Assembly: GCF_033807715.1 (NCBI RefSeq)
Contig: NC_084607.1
Span: 18,969,441 to 19,033,440 of the forward strand
DNA from: Cololabis saira
Lineage: Eukaryota; Chordata; Actinopteri; Beloniformes; Belonidae
Direction: 5' to 3'
Length of the DNA: 64,000 nucleotides
Shown here: positions 1-10,009 of the stretch, piece by piece
Numbering within the stretch: position 1 is the first letter of the stretch
Layout: each line of letters starts with the position of its first letter
Translations under genes and position numbers: made by a program
Notes under the pieces: model-generated
What the model saw: only the letters and a program-made list of their open reading frames with translations
Told to the model about the DNA's origin: nothing
Databases searched by the model: none

Positions 1-1723
1 TTAAGATTTCAGTCAAATCTGAAACTGGTTAAATATGTTTTCATCACACTAACTAAATGGCCACATGTAGTGTGACAGGGGACTTTTCTCAGACATGACT
101 AGACTGATTTATGGAAAAAGTGCACTTTTTGAAGTACCTGGAGAAGAGAAAACTAAGACTAAAAACCTTTGGTATAGAGACTGCAGGTGACTTTTTAAGG
201 ATCATCATTTTTAGCTGTGAGTTCAGACTTTATTTTCTTTATGGACTGGAGAAATTACTTGAATATAGATCCAACCTGACAGGACTGCAATGACTACAAA
301 AAAGGGGCAAACCATTAGACTTAAATTTTGGCAAAGTGTGGAATATGTACCATTGAAACCTACATTTAAGACGGGTCCAATGGCCTTCCAGTATTCTGAT
401 GATATTTAAAAAGAGTTGATTTAAAGACTATTCCTAAGTGTTATATAGATCATATCACCGATTGTAATTTAATAGGGGAAGGAAGCATTTTCCTTTAGCT
501 TTATTTTATGAGTCCCTGTGGGATTATTTGTTTTTTGCATGTAATTAAGATCAACTTTTATGAGTCAGTAGGTATGCACAGTTCAGTAAACAGTGATCAG
601 CTCATGTTATGACATCAAACATCTTTTCAATAACCCAAAAAGTAGGACTTTGATGGTTTTTCTGTGTGGCAGGAAACCATTATGGCGAGAGCATGCAACA
701 TCCCTGTGAGTCTCGTGGCTCTGAAACAGAACTAACCGCTGCGGCGCCTGGTCTGCCTGTTAGCAAAGACTGTTAAATGTTAACGCTTCATTCACTCTGA
801 CAGCTCGTGCCCAGAAAACAGATTAGATGATGAAAGATGAAGGTGATCAAGAGCACATGCATGACTGGTTTGTATAACAGATGCAACCAGATCGACTTAG
901 AATGAGGATATGGCTCCATTTTTAAATGTAGTTTGTCTTCTAGAGTACAGTTTACAAATTAGCCCAGTGCTAGTTGTCCAGGCATATTCTCTTTATTGAT
1001 TCAACTGCCTAAAAGGAAAAAGACAATTCAGTATGAGCCTGACGGGAAATTTGTGTGCAGTCCAGCAAATGATTCCTCCATGGGATGTCTGGTTAATCAG
1101 TTCTGAGTCTGATTCGATTCATTCTGTGTTCACAAACAGCAAGGCAAACAACAACTATAACAATGAGACTGAGCTGGAGAGATAAGACCATCTCAGCTGC
1201 ATGCTTTGCAAAATGTACTTAAACCATATAAAACCATCAGATCTCAATCATAAAACTTACACAGACATAATTTGTGCATAAACTGTTCACAGAGCTTAAT
1301 TTGCATTCTTGAAAATGTTAAAAGTTCAAAACGTATAGGTGTGAACAAAATGTTCTGTCGGCCACCACGCTTAAGGACTCCACATAAACACTGCTCGTCA
1401 TTCTCAGAATGTATGTTCATGCGTCCTGTTGTTTGTTTTTTATGCAGATACTATGAAAAATGTATTTTACACATGAGGAACATTTTTAAATTGTATCTTA
1501 ACTGATAGGAATTTTATGTATTGAAGCTTCAGATTATTCTGTATTTGAAGGCTACCTTTGTCCGCAGGTTGGTTAATTGGAGGTTTAACGTTTGTGGGCA
1601 AACAAACTTTACATAAAATAAAATAATGGGAGTTAAAGAGCTCTAATTTTGATTCTTACACAACATTTACTTAAATATGTGTTAAAAACTAAACATCTCA
1701 TAAAAAAAATATAGCACATGAGA
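1..1723. other. Gene-free AT-rich DNA
   Basis: I see no exon, RNA gene or clear repeat here. The short reading frames on both strands have no family resemblance and are not flanked by matching splice signals. The stretch may be intron or upstream DNA of the rab26-like gene, but that is inference. Confidence 0.5.
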
Positions 1724-1810
1724 TTAGAATAGAATAGAATAGAATAGAATAGAATAGAAAATAGAAGACTTTATTGATCTCCCAGAGGAGAAATTCAGTC
1801 GTGCAGCAGC
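1724..1810 (-). mobile_element. 3-prime tail of a teleost LINE
   Basis: On the minus strand the sequence reads as a typical fish non-LTR retrotransposon end: a conserved block resembling 'gggagatcaataaag' followed by a (TTCTA)n tail of about seven units. The same kind of ending, with a different pentamer, is seen on the plus strand at about 43.8 kb. Only the tail is present, consistent with strong 5-prime truncation. A (TA)n array begins immediately beside it. Confidence 0.6.
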
Positions 1811-1816
1811 CAAAAC

Positions 1817-1818
<2 letters not shown>

Positions 1819-1912
<94 letters not shown>
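1819..1912. repeat. (TA)n microsatellite
   Basis: About 43 uninterrupted TA units with a slightly degenerate right end. Translations of this tract (alternating Y and I) are artefacts. Confidence 0.95.
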
Positions 1913-2559
1913 GTCTATGCTTGAGGGTCCCACCTGTGGTTCACCAGTGACTAAATCACTGAATTTCACTTAGCTGCTAAGTTTTTCATATCCTTAATAA
2001 TTATACCTTTTGATTTACTGCTGCATTGATGCACTTGTTCACCGGTGGGACTGTTGCAGTCTCTCACTCTCACTCACAGATGAAAAGTATCCTTAGGAAA
2101 CAGATTTTCTAGCTTCTTCCCGACTCTGCACACCCTTCCCTCCCTTTCCCCAATCCCACCACCCCTCTCATATTCAGCCAGTGTCCCATTACACAGAAGA
2201 AAAATGTTGGTTGAAAACTGCAGATGCCTGCTGGCACACCGCTGCCTAACGAGCACTAACTCATGTTAATGAACGCTAATGGCGATGAATGCCTCTCTCA
2301 GGGATGAATTAGAAGGGCAAATAAATTTTCCTTTTACACCCTGAGACCCGCTCCTCTCAGTACTGTGTCACTGTCACGCCAACAAGGACACATTTAAGAA
2401 AGAAAAGCTTTAATGTCATTGAAGCTAAAAGGAGAAAGCCTTCATGTTTTGGCATCAGACGTTAAGTCAAAACAATCCATTTTATACTCTGTTATGCTGC
2501 TTCTTAAATATTCAGCTGCTTTCATTCGCATCATGTAGTATTTTAAGGTTTTCGAAGTA
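1913..2559. other. No gene seen
   Basis: Unique-looking AT-rich DNA with no recognised coding segment or repeat. Confidence 0.4.
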
Positions 2560-2560
2560 G

Positions 2561-2940
2561 GGCTGCAACTAACAACTATTCTGATAGTGGATTAGTCATA
2601 AACTATTGAAACAATAAGTCGACTAATCGGATTACGAATCTCATAATTGGTAAATGGCTCTTATGTAGTTCTCAGCTTTTAAATTTTGCAAGGGGTTGTT
2701 CAAAGGATGTGCTAATTAAAAATAAAAGACAATAAAGATGGACACTTAAAAATACATCTTTTAAATGAACTTTGCTTCCTGTCGCCATGGTGGAGTTGTA
2801 CTCTGTGCAATTCATGGATGGATGAAGGGTGATGCCTCACTGTTTTTTTTATTTATTTATTTCTTGCCAGGAACAGTCAACAAATAAATTTGTTGGCAAC
2901 TATTATTTTTCATCAACATCGACTAATCATTGCACCCCTA
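2561..2940. mobile_element. MITE with AGGGCTGCAACTAA-type ends
   Basis: The left end reads AGGGCTGCAACTAAC. The right end, reverse complemented, reads AGGGGTGCAATGATTAGTCG. Internal motifs GTCGACTAATCGG and CATCGACTAATCAT are the usual signature of a very common non-autonomous DNA transposon in teleosts. No coding capacity is visible and I could not find a clean target-site duplication, so the exact ends are uncertain. Confidence 0.6.
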
Positions 2941-5149
2941 GTTTGAAGATAAACGTTTTTTTGTAAGTACTAAAATCTTTAGATTTTTCTATTTATTTCT
3001 GGCTAAACCACAGTTACTCAGATGACGAATGTCGTCCACTGTGGGAAAAGAATTAATCACTTGTTTATAAAATGCATACCAGCGCCCAGTCCAAGCCATT
3101 ATTTTTGCAGAAATACACCATTTAGTAATTTGATGAATGCCTTCTTGCTAGAGGCTTTGCTTCAGGGAGACTTTAAAAATCAATTTAAGCTCTGGTGCAA
3201 ATCATTTCTTTGTGTTGCTCTTCTCAACAGCAGTTTGGCTCCGACATTGTGATCATTCAGTGGTCAGGACATTTTCTGAGGACGAGGACGGTTATGAAAT
3301 CACAGTCATTCACTGCGGGTTGTCAGTTTACCTGCAGTTCAAGAAACAAGACCACCTAATACATCTGGTTTAGCATCCTTTGAAGTTCTATGATGGGGGA
3401 AAAGGATGTAGATGCTTGACAACTAGACTGTGCTTGTCCTGTGATGTCACAGTTCTTAGCAAATCTGATCCAAGTCCAATCCCGAATGGGACAATTTAAC
3501 ACATATAAACACTCCCAAACCAAGTGCCAGAGTTGTGTTATGTCAGAGTTTTTGAGTTGTCATCCACATATATGCTCTTGAGACAAGAAAAGTGGATTTT
3601 CTCCATAAAAATGTTAATTCTTAGTAAATAAATAATGTAACTATAAGAGCATGAGGTGAGGCAGTGTTCATGTATTTAAAAATGTAATATCAGTAGTTAA
3701 TTGTTTGTTCAGTATCTGAATTTCAGGCAATTTATAAAAAGATTGGCAAAGATATGGGCTCTTACCTAGGCAGTGATCCAAATGAATCTGTTTCATACAA
3801 GAAAAAATCCCTATCGGCATGTTAACACGTACAATCTATTTTAAAATAATTGTAAAAAGTTATATGCTAGACTTGGTCTGATAGTTTTTTCATAAAGTTG
3901 CGTGTGCTGATATCCAAATACTTGATCATGCTCACATATCTGTGTTGTAGAAACAATGATGAAAACCCTTAGAGGGATGAAACCTGCAGCAACTCGTCTC
4001 CATTCATCTCTGTCTGCCCCCAGGGCGCGTGTTGGCTTCAAATGAAATGGTCCTACGCCTACCACATAGCTGCCAGTTAAATGTCATGGCAGCATTGCAC
4101 CAGATGGTGATGAGAGAAACTGTTAGTAATTAATGCATCAATATCAAATCAAATACCAGTCATTTCTAATCAGATGGCACCATGGCTTTTGAGAAGTGAC
4201 TCATTTCAAGTTTACAAAGAGAATTAATTCATACATTCAGGTGTTAAGCAACTTGGCATGATATGCAGTGACGTTCATAGTCCCTGCCTGTAAATTGATC
4301 TCATGCATGGGATAATATCACAGTGTCAGGTCCAATACAGGTATTATATGGGATGAAGCCATTGCAGGGTGACTGCAAAACTGTTGGAGTTAAAATGATC
4401 AACACAGGCTCAGCCAGCTGTTCTCATTGGGCATTTTGACATTTTCAAAAACAGGCTGAACACTTATACGTCCATATAAGCACACAGAAGCAATGCAATA
4501 TAAATGAAAATGCTATTACAGTTGATTGATTTTTATCATAGTTGAATCAATACTAGCAGAAATAAAAAAAACTGCAATGGTTTAGAGGTGCTTGATTAAA
4601 ATGACTTCAAAAATAGATATAAAACAGCCTCTCGCTCATTTCACCGCTCTTTGTTATATAACTAGAAGTACCTTTTGAGTTCATCGCAGCTCTGCATAAA
4701 GCTCTTTACTTTCAAAGGGGTTTGGATGTCAAACGTTAAAGCCATTTTCACAAGTTTGCAAAAAAGTATTTATTCTTTCTTTTCCACTGCCACAGAAAGC
4801 ATGTTAAACAGCTTTAAATAATCAAAAAGGGCGCATTGTCCTAAGTGGTTATTTGGACTATCAGAGAGCTGATAGGGGGACAGTCATTATTCACTTTGTA
4901 GTTGTTGCTTTCATGAAGAAAGAAAGATTCAAATGTTGTTGTAGTGCTTTCATAATAGGAAATACTCAAGGCTAGAAGGTTTAAGTGTTACTCATGATGA
5001 GGCCAGTTTGAAGATATATCTTTTTGTTTTTGGAAATCTATTCCTTTTCCTGTTTTAGTCCTTAAAACAAAAAGGAAAAAAATTAATTTATGTTTTACAT
5101 ATTTCTAAAATTCCGGGAAAGCTTTCGGGCATCGTTTTTCGATTTTCAC
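2941..5149. other. No gene seen
   Basis: Both strands were read for exons with acceptor and donor signals and none was found. Reading frames are short and of random composition. Probably intronic or intergenic. Confidence 0.4.
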
Positions 5150-5159
5150 CTCTGTTTTA

Positions 5160-5241
5160 CAGGTTTCCACTAGGTATCGGCGAGTACACAAATTAAAATA
5201 CTCGTACTCGGTGTGAAAAAAACGGTATCGGGGCATCCCTA
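5160..5241 (-). mobile_element. Fragment of a GATACCG-type hAT MITE
   Basis: The minus strand reads AGGGATGCCCCGATACCG, then a run of T, then GAGTACGAGT and GCCGATACCTAGTGG. This is the terminal region of a widespread fish MITE. Only one end is recognisable. Confidence 0.45.
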
Positions 5242-5721
5242 AGTAGACATCATGGCAATTATCCCATTTCTCCAGATTATTTCATGATTTTACACAAAGT
5301 ACATACATCTTCAATTATTTGCAGCCTTGTGTTGAGACAAGAGTTTCTTAAACTGGCAAAGGTTTTATTTTGAGGGGCCAACTAACTCCCCTTTCTTTAC
5401 TTCTGAGAGTCTATGTTAAGGTTGAGGTGTGAAGACGACCATAATACAGGAGCTCTTGAGTCATCAGGATTGTAGAAATGTCATTTGTTATAACAACTTG
5501 GCAGGAATCTAAACATAAACATAAAAAAACAACCCAAACAGAAAACAATGAAAATCCACAAGATCACGGGGTAACTACAGGAACAGGCAGACATGCTGAT
5601 GGACAGAGAAGACAAGCCAATACATATATAGTCCCAGGGGCTGTGGAGACCCAGGTGCAAACAATCAGGACTAATGTGCTTTTAGTCGGCTGCATATGAT
5701 ATATGAAAAAAAACCATCATA

Positions 5722-6029
5722 CCCCAAAAAAATTCTAACAAAAGGTTTTTCAGTGGATTATTGTAGTACTAGGTGTACTTAATGACATCCTAAAAGTCTA
5801 CCAAAATCTGACCACCAGAAAGGTGTATTTTTCAAGATGGCGACCAAGGTGGCCAAGAAATCCCAGGTGAATAGGGTAAAATTTTTAACAAACAGATATC
5901 ATCATGAAACTTCCCCACTTAATTACTTACATGAAGACAAAAAAAAATTGCATTGGAAGTTTTTTGAAATTGTATGTGTAACTATGCAAATTAGGCGTAT
6001 CTCATTGAATATGCGCCAATTCGCATAAA
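5722..6029 (+). repeat. Left arm of the 308-bp inverted repeat
   Basis: Begins CCCCAAAAAAATTC and ends TTCGCATAAA. Its reverse complement is at 9675-9983. It contains short reading frames that are not genes. Confidence 0.9.
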
Positions 6030-6052
6030 ATAACCATTGCTCCTTATTCTTT

Positions 6053-6060
6053 AACAGAGG
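6053..6060 (+). repeat. Target-site duplication, left copy
   Basis: AACAGAGG immediately precedes the hAT end CAGGGGTGGACTGG. The identical 8-mer follows the right end at 7854-7861. An 8-bp duplication is diagnostic of the hAT superfamily. Confidence 0.9.
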
Positions 6061-6104
6061 CAGGGGTGGACTGGCCATCGGGCATACCGGGCATTTGCCC
6101 GGTG

Positions 6105-6134
6105 GGCCGATGGTGATTTTGGGCCGGGCCGGCC

Positions 6135-6192
<58 letters not shown>

Positions 6193-6268
6193 GGTCCGGG
6201 CCGGCCCAAAATCACCATCGGCCGGCCCGATTTTGGGCTGGCCGATTTTTTTTTTTTTGGCCCGGGCA
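6105..6268. repeat. GC-clamped poly-A/poly-T foldback
   Basis: A run of about 30 A is followed by about 27 T, each bordered by GGCCGGGCCGGCCC-type sequence; 'atggtgattttgggcc' on the left is repeated inverted on the right as 'ggcccaaaatcaccat'. The whole can fold into one long hairpin. It lies within the hAT element. Confidence 0.9.
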
Positions 6269-6578
6269 GGCCCATCGGCCCATTTGATGTTGTTTTGTTT
6301 TTTACCTGACAACAACTGGTACCACTGGCCGATTGGTTATGATGAGTTAGATTGGTTATGGGCTGAAGCCTCGCGCCCCAAGGGGCCTCGCGCCCCCCCT
6401 TTTTTCACATTTTTTTTCGTTTTTTCCCTTATAAATATCAACAGTCACGTTCCATTGCAGACCTAAATGTGTACTAGTCTGTGCATATCAATAAATATAT
6501 GTGCAATGATGCGCGTGTCTGTTGTTCAACACAACTGATCAGACCAAACGCAGACACAAGCTGCTCTGATCCAGACGG

Positions 6579-7007
6579 GTGGAGTTGGAACAAACTGTCA
6601 CACAATGTCGAGAGAACGAGACAGATTCAGGAAATTTCCATCAGGGGATGAAAAAAGAAAAAAAACTAAAGAAAATGGAAGAGTTTAATGCTTCTCTGAA
6701 AGGCTCGTTTGATAAATTTGTTACAAAAATCACCGATCCAACCGGGTCTCAAGCAGCCGTGGGGCCCCGCGTCGAGGCAAGAGATGATGATGAGGCAGGG
6801 GAAGTTATCCAGTATTTTGCTAATTGGAGAGTTAAAATTGCGCATATAGACACCCGATCCGACCCGAAAAACCCAAAAAATTTTGCGCGCGTGAGCGTAG
6901 CGAGCGCGCGAAGGCCCCCCCCAGCCATTCCGCACAGGGCCTTGCAAATCTCCCAGGTAGCTCTGGCTGGAGTAGTCACAACATTAGAGCGCGTGGCTTA
7001 TTGTTGA
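6579..7007 (+). pseudogene. Remnant of hAT (ZMYM-like) transposase N-terminus
   Basis: Two overlapping frames make up one ancestral reading frame. The first begins with methionine at 6605 and reads MSRERDRFRKFPSGDEKR. A lysine-rich A tract then shifts the frame, and the second continues MEEFNASLKGSFDKF and DPTGSQ. Basic openings of this type are seen in zinc-finger-MYM-type hAT proteins of fish. There are no catalytic residues, so this is a broken fragment. A second copy lies at 58.04-58.39 kb with the frame also lost in the lysine tract. After the coding remnant, 6890-6915 is a GC-rich palindrome. Confidence 0.6.
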
Positions 7008-7853
7008 TATTATTATTTATACTATTTGAAGAATGATGATTTCATATTCAATATCTTATATATTCTATAAAACTAAATTAGCAACTCCAAATTTAAGTTG
7101 CTTTTTTGACAGGGACAGTGGTGTTTGGATTCCTGATTGTCACTAAATTTGAATAATGCTGTGATTAATAGTGGGTGGGTGAAATAATACATCAATCTTT
7201 TTGGAGAAATGTTTACCTACAGTGATGCCATCGCAGCAAAGACTTTGTGTATATATATACATATATTGGAAGAACCCACTGTTTAGGCAATTCATGGTCA
7301 TTAGTTAGAAAAAACAGAGGCAGGGCTGCATTCCCCCTGTTTAAAATGGTCAAATATGATGATATCAGCCTGAAAATCACAGGACTTATCTGTGGTGGTG
7401 AAAGAAGTCAGCAGTATGAATTTGAAAGATGTGTGAGCATCCCTTCATGATAAACAGAGGGGGAACGCATTCTGAAAGCGTGAAATACTGCTGTTTAAAA
7501 TGGGTTAATATATCATTGTAGATATCTGAAATGTTCTTTTTGACTAGGAAGAATTGAATTACAGATATCTGCAACACATATCCAGTCTAGCTACTAAATG
7601 TTAAAACGGCTTACCATACAAGTTTGCTGGTCTACTCAGAAACAGTACTAAGTACATCTATAACGGGACTGGGGGGGATGGTGTAGGTTTAGGTTTATTA
7701 GACAAGAACATACACACCAACAAGACAGTGTACAAGCGGTGTCACAAGAACGTTTGTTTTCATTCATAGGCTTCAATTTCTTTCCATCAATACCTGGTGG
7801 GCCGGTCTAGGCTCAAAATGCCCGGGCCGATTTTTTGTCCCAGTCCAGCCCTG

Positions 7854-7861
7854 AACAGAGG
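7854..7861 (+). repeat. Target-site duplication, right copy
   Basis: AACAGAGG, identical to 6053-6060, directly abuts the right end of the hAT element. Confidence 0.9.
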
Positions 7862-8322
7862 CAAGCATTTTTGGTGCTAAACCCCATGTTTTTTGATAAA
7901 AACATCTAATTAGAATATTTAAATTATAGTGACATTAGCCATGCACATTTAACATTTAATAAAACGGTTATGAAATCGGTTATGAACATATCTATATTAA
8001 ATGTACGATTTCCAGTTTCACTTCTATTTCTAATCCTGTATTCAGGAGCTTTCTTTATACCTGTAGTCTAAAAAAATCCATTGACTACTACAGTGTGGTA
8101 CTGTGAAATTAGTCAAAACAGGGCCGCCACGTGAAGGCTCAGTACCGCTAACCCCTATAGGCTAGTTGTTTTTTCTTTTCTTTTTTTGTATTTTTATGTT
8201 TTTTTTCATTGTTTTTTTTGTATTTTTATCTTTTTTTCTCATTGTTTTTATGTTTTTAAGTTCGCTGCAGTTGTTTCTTGTTTATCTTGTATGTTTTTTT
8301 CTTTTTTTTTAGTTTTTTCCTT

Positions 8323-9186
8323 TCACAGTTCGTCGTCACACTCCTCCTCCCATAAAGGTTGATTCTGTAGATTCTCACAGTTTTCAACTTGACATGGTCC
8401 ACAAGAGGGCATGCATGGTAGTCCATATGCTCTGCAACTGCACCGTTGTGTTCGGCAGGCGGTTTTGCAATTACAGTGGACCATCTGCAGGAGGCTTTCT
8501 GGGGCAGCAGTCTTATTGGTCATAACTGGCAGGAAGATATTGCCCTCCAGTTTCCACCCCCAATCCACTGGGTTCATGTCACTCTCCTTTTCCATCCACA
8601 CCATGATCTGGAAATAAACTCTTTGACAATGGTATTTAGTCGAGGACTCTGTAGGAGGGAGACGTTCTGGAGTAACAAATGACTTAGCAGAAACAATTTT
8701 CTTGCTAAAAAGGTTGTAGCGCAAAGAAGCAAGTGAATCAGTACTCTTGCCGCCAAAAAACACTGCCATTGCATTGCTCCCATGGTCCTCGATGACATTC
8801 CTTGCCTGATTTGGGAGCAGAAACACATTTGAACAGGACTGGATGGTTGATTCACTTTTCACAAGTTTCTGGAATGCTGACTGTTTCCCGACACTAAAGA
8901 TGCGGGAAGTTGTATCACATCCTGTGAAAGCATGAATAAAGAGCAACTGGGAACACAACTCACTACCCAGGACTTGTTTCATCTCTCTGATGTTGTACAC
9001 TTTACTAGCTTTGGACTTATCTGAATGAAAATAGAGGTCTCTATTGTTTGTCTCAGCATAGTAGAGCAGAAGAATAAGCAAGTCTGTATCCTCTCCTATC
9101 AAGGTTGTGGTCTGATGTTCTGATGCTTTGACTGCAGTTTTGACTATGTCAACACAGGTTTGCATCACCTGATGCATTGATAACAC
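8323..9186 (-). CDS. Transposon-borne protein: PIN/FEN-like region plus CXC-like cysteine cluster
   Basis: A 287-residue open frame inside the inverted-repeat element. The N-terminal part carries GEDTDLLILLLYY and, about 45 residues later, HAFTGCDTTS. The acidic spacing (DTD...GCD) resembles the FEN1/XPG/PIN nuclease fold, which is my inference. A middle part has YHCQRVYFQIMVW. The C-terminus has CNCKTACRTQRCSCRAYG followed by further cysteines and ENCEN, resembling tesmin/TSO1-type CXC zinc-binding domains. Similar proteins are, to my recollection, repeated in fish and invertebrate genomes. The nominal start is probably not real: 'ctgtgttgcag' lies just upstream and looks like a splice acceptor, so this is likely the last exon of a longer gene. 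No upstream exon was identified before the right arm at 9675. Cellular role unknown. Confidence 0.6.
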   Translation of the reverse strand: MLSMHQVMQTCVDIVKTAVKASEHQTTTLIGEDTDLLILLLYYAETNNRDLYFHSDKSKASKVYNIREMKQVLGSELCSQLLFIHAFTGCDTTSRIFSVGKQSAFQKLVKSESTIQSCSNVFLLPNQARNVIEDHGSNAMAVFFGGKSTDSLASLRYNLFSKKIVSAKSFVTPERLPPTESSTKYHCQRVYFQIMVWMEKESDMNPVDWGWKLEGNIFLPVMTNKTAAPESLLQMVHCNCKTACRTQRCSCRAYGLPCMPSCGPCQVENCENLQNQPLWEEECDDEL

Positions 9187-9269
9187 TGCAACACAGCGAC
9201 GATCAGTATTGCTGTAACAGTGAGGAGGTGAGAAAATACAGTACAGTGGATTCTTTTCATTTAATAATT

Positions 9270-9560
9270 TTGTTTAAAGAATCATGAAAAATCGTTATCG
9301 TGGGCTAAAAATCGTGAATCGAATCGAATCATGACCCGAGTGAATCGTTACATATATACTTGCGTCTGTATATTTTTGTATATTACTAATATAAGAATTC
9401 ACAATCGTTATCTTTATTGGCCATTTTCTCAAAATGAGTTTTTACCTCTAACAGCGTAAACCCACCGGACGCCGAAGCAGAGCGGAAGCACCGCGCGCGG
9501 AGGCAGTCTCCTTGGTTAAACAGGCCGTGAGCCTCCGCAGGCACTCTGCTCCGCTCCGCC
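9270..9560. repeat. Two small palindromic MITE-like pieces
   Basis: About 9.27-9.35 kb holds repeated AATCG-rich motifs (AATCGTGAATCGAATCG) typical of a fish MITE. About 9.45-9.56 kb has an imperfect inverted pair, AAGCAGAGCGGAAGC against GCTCCGCTCCGCC. Both lie inside the large inverted-repeat element and carry no coding sequence. Confidence 0.4.
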
Positions 9561-9674
9561 TGCAGAGTGATAAGAGTTTTCCAAAATCTCCTGTGTCAAT
9601 TTGTATCTGATAGGTGAATAAGGTCAAACAATAATTTTTAACCTAGCTTTATCCAATGTTAAGATATATGTTCC

Positions 9675-9983
9675 TTTATGCGAATTGGCGCATATTCAAT
9701 GAGATACGCCTAATTTGCATAGTTACACATACAATTTCAAAAAACTTCCAATGCAATTTTTTTTTTGTCTTCATGTAAGTAATTAAGTGGGGAAGTTTCA
9801 TGATGATATCTGTTTGTTAAAAATTTTACCCTATTCACCTGGGATTTCTTGGCCACCTTGGTTGCCATCTTGAAAAATACACCTTTCTGGTGGTCAGATT
9901 TTGGTAGACTTTTAGGATGTCATTAAGTACACCTAGTACTACAATAATCCACTGAAAAACCTTTTGTTAGAATTTTTTTGGGG
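9675..9983 (-). repeat. Right arm of the 308-bp inverted repeat
   Basis: Reverse complement of 5722-6029 with about one substitution and small A-run differences. Sequence similarity stops sharply at TTTATGCG on the inner side. Confidence 0.9.
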
Positions 9984-10009
9984 TCAAGTCATAAATGCAG
10001 CCGACTATT

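Larger units (their letters stand above)
6061..7853 (+). mobile_element. hAT transposon, 1.79 kb, nested insertion
   Basis: Terminal repeats are CAGGGGTGGACTGG on the left and, reverse complemented, CAGGGCTGGACTGG on the right, flanked by the 8-bp duplication AACAGAGG. The element sits a few bases inside the left arm of the larger 5.72-9.98 kb element, so it inserted later. It contains a poly-A/poly-T foldback near its left end and the degraded N-terminal part of a transposase (about 6604-6960), but no catalytic (RNaseH-like) region, so it is non-autonomous. Much of its right half (7.0-7.8 kb) is AT-rich and unassigned. Confidence 0.9.
5722..9983. mobile_element. Large element with 308-bp terminal inverted repeats
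   Basis: Two nearly identical arms, 5722-6029 and 9675-9983, lie in inverted orientation about 3.6 kb apart. Reading along them I find about one substitution (GGCGACC versus GGCAACC) and small A-run length differences. Outside the arms a further 13-base match (TAGTCGGCTGCAT at 5683-5695, its complement at 9995-10007) suggests the true ends lie slightly further out. Inside are one long minus-strand ORF (8323-9186), smaller palindromic elements (about 9.27-9.56 kb), and a younger nested hAT transposon (6061-7853). Without the hAT the element would be about 2.5 kb. The near-identity of the arms suggests recent activity or arm homogenisation. Superfamily not assigned; no target duplication could be fixed. 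Confidence 0.75.

Noticed and set aside
5478..5699. 73-codon plus-strand frame
   Set aside because: Low-complexity K/H/T/N-rich translation with no resemblance, running up to the end of the inverted-repeat element.
8411..8855. Frames overlapping the nuclease-like ORF on both strands
   Set aside because: Shadows of the 287-codon minus-strand frame, which alone has recognisable motifs.
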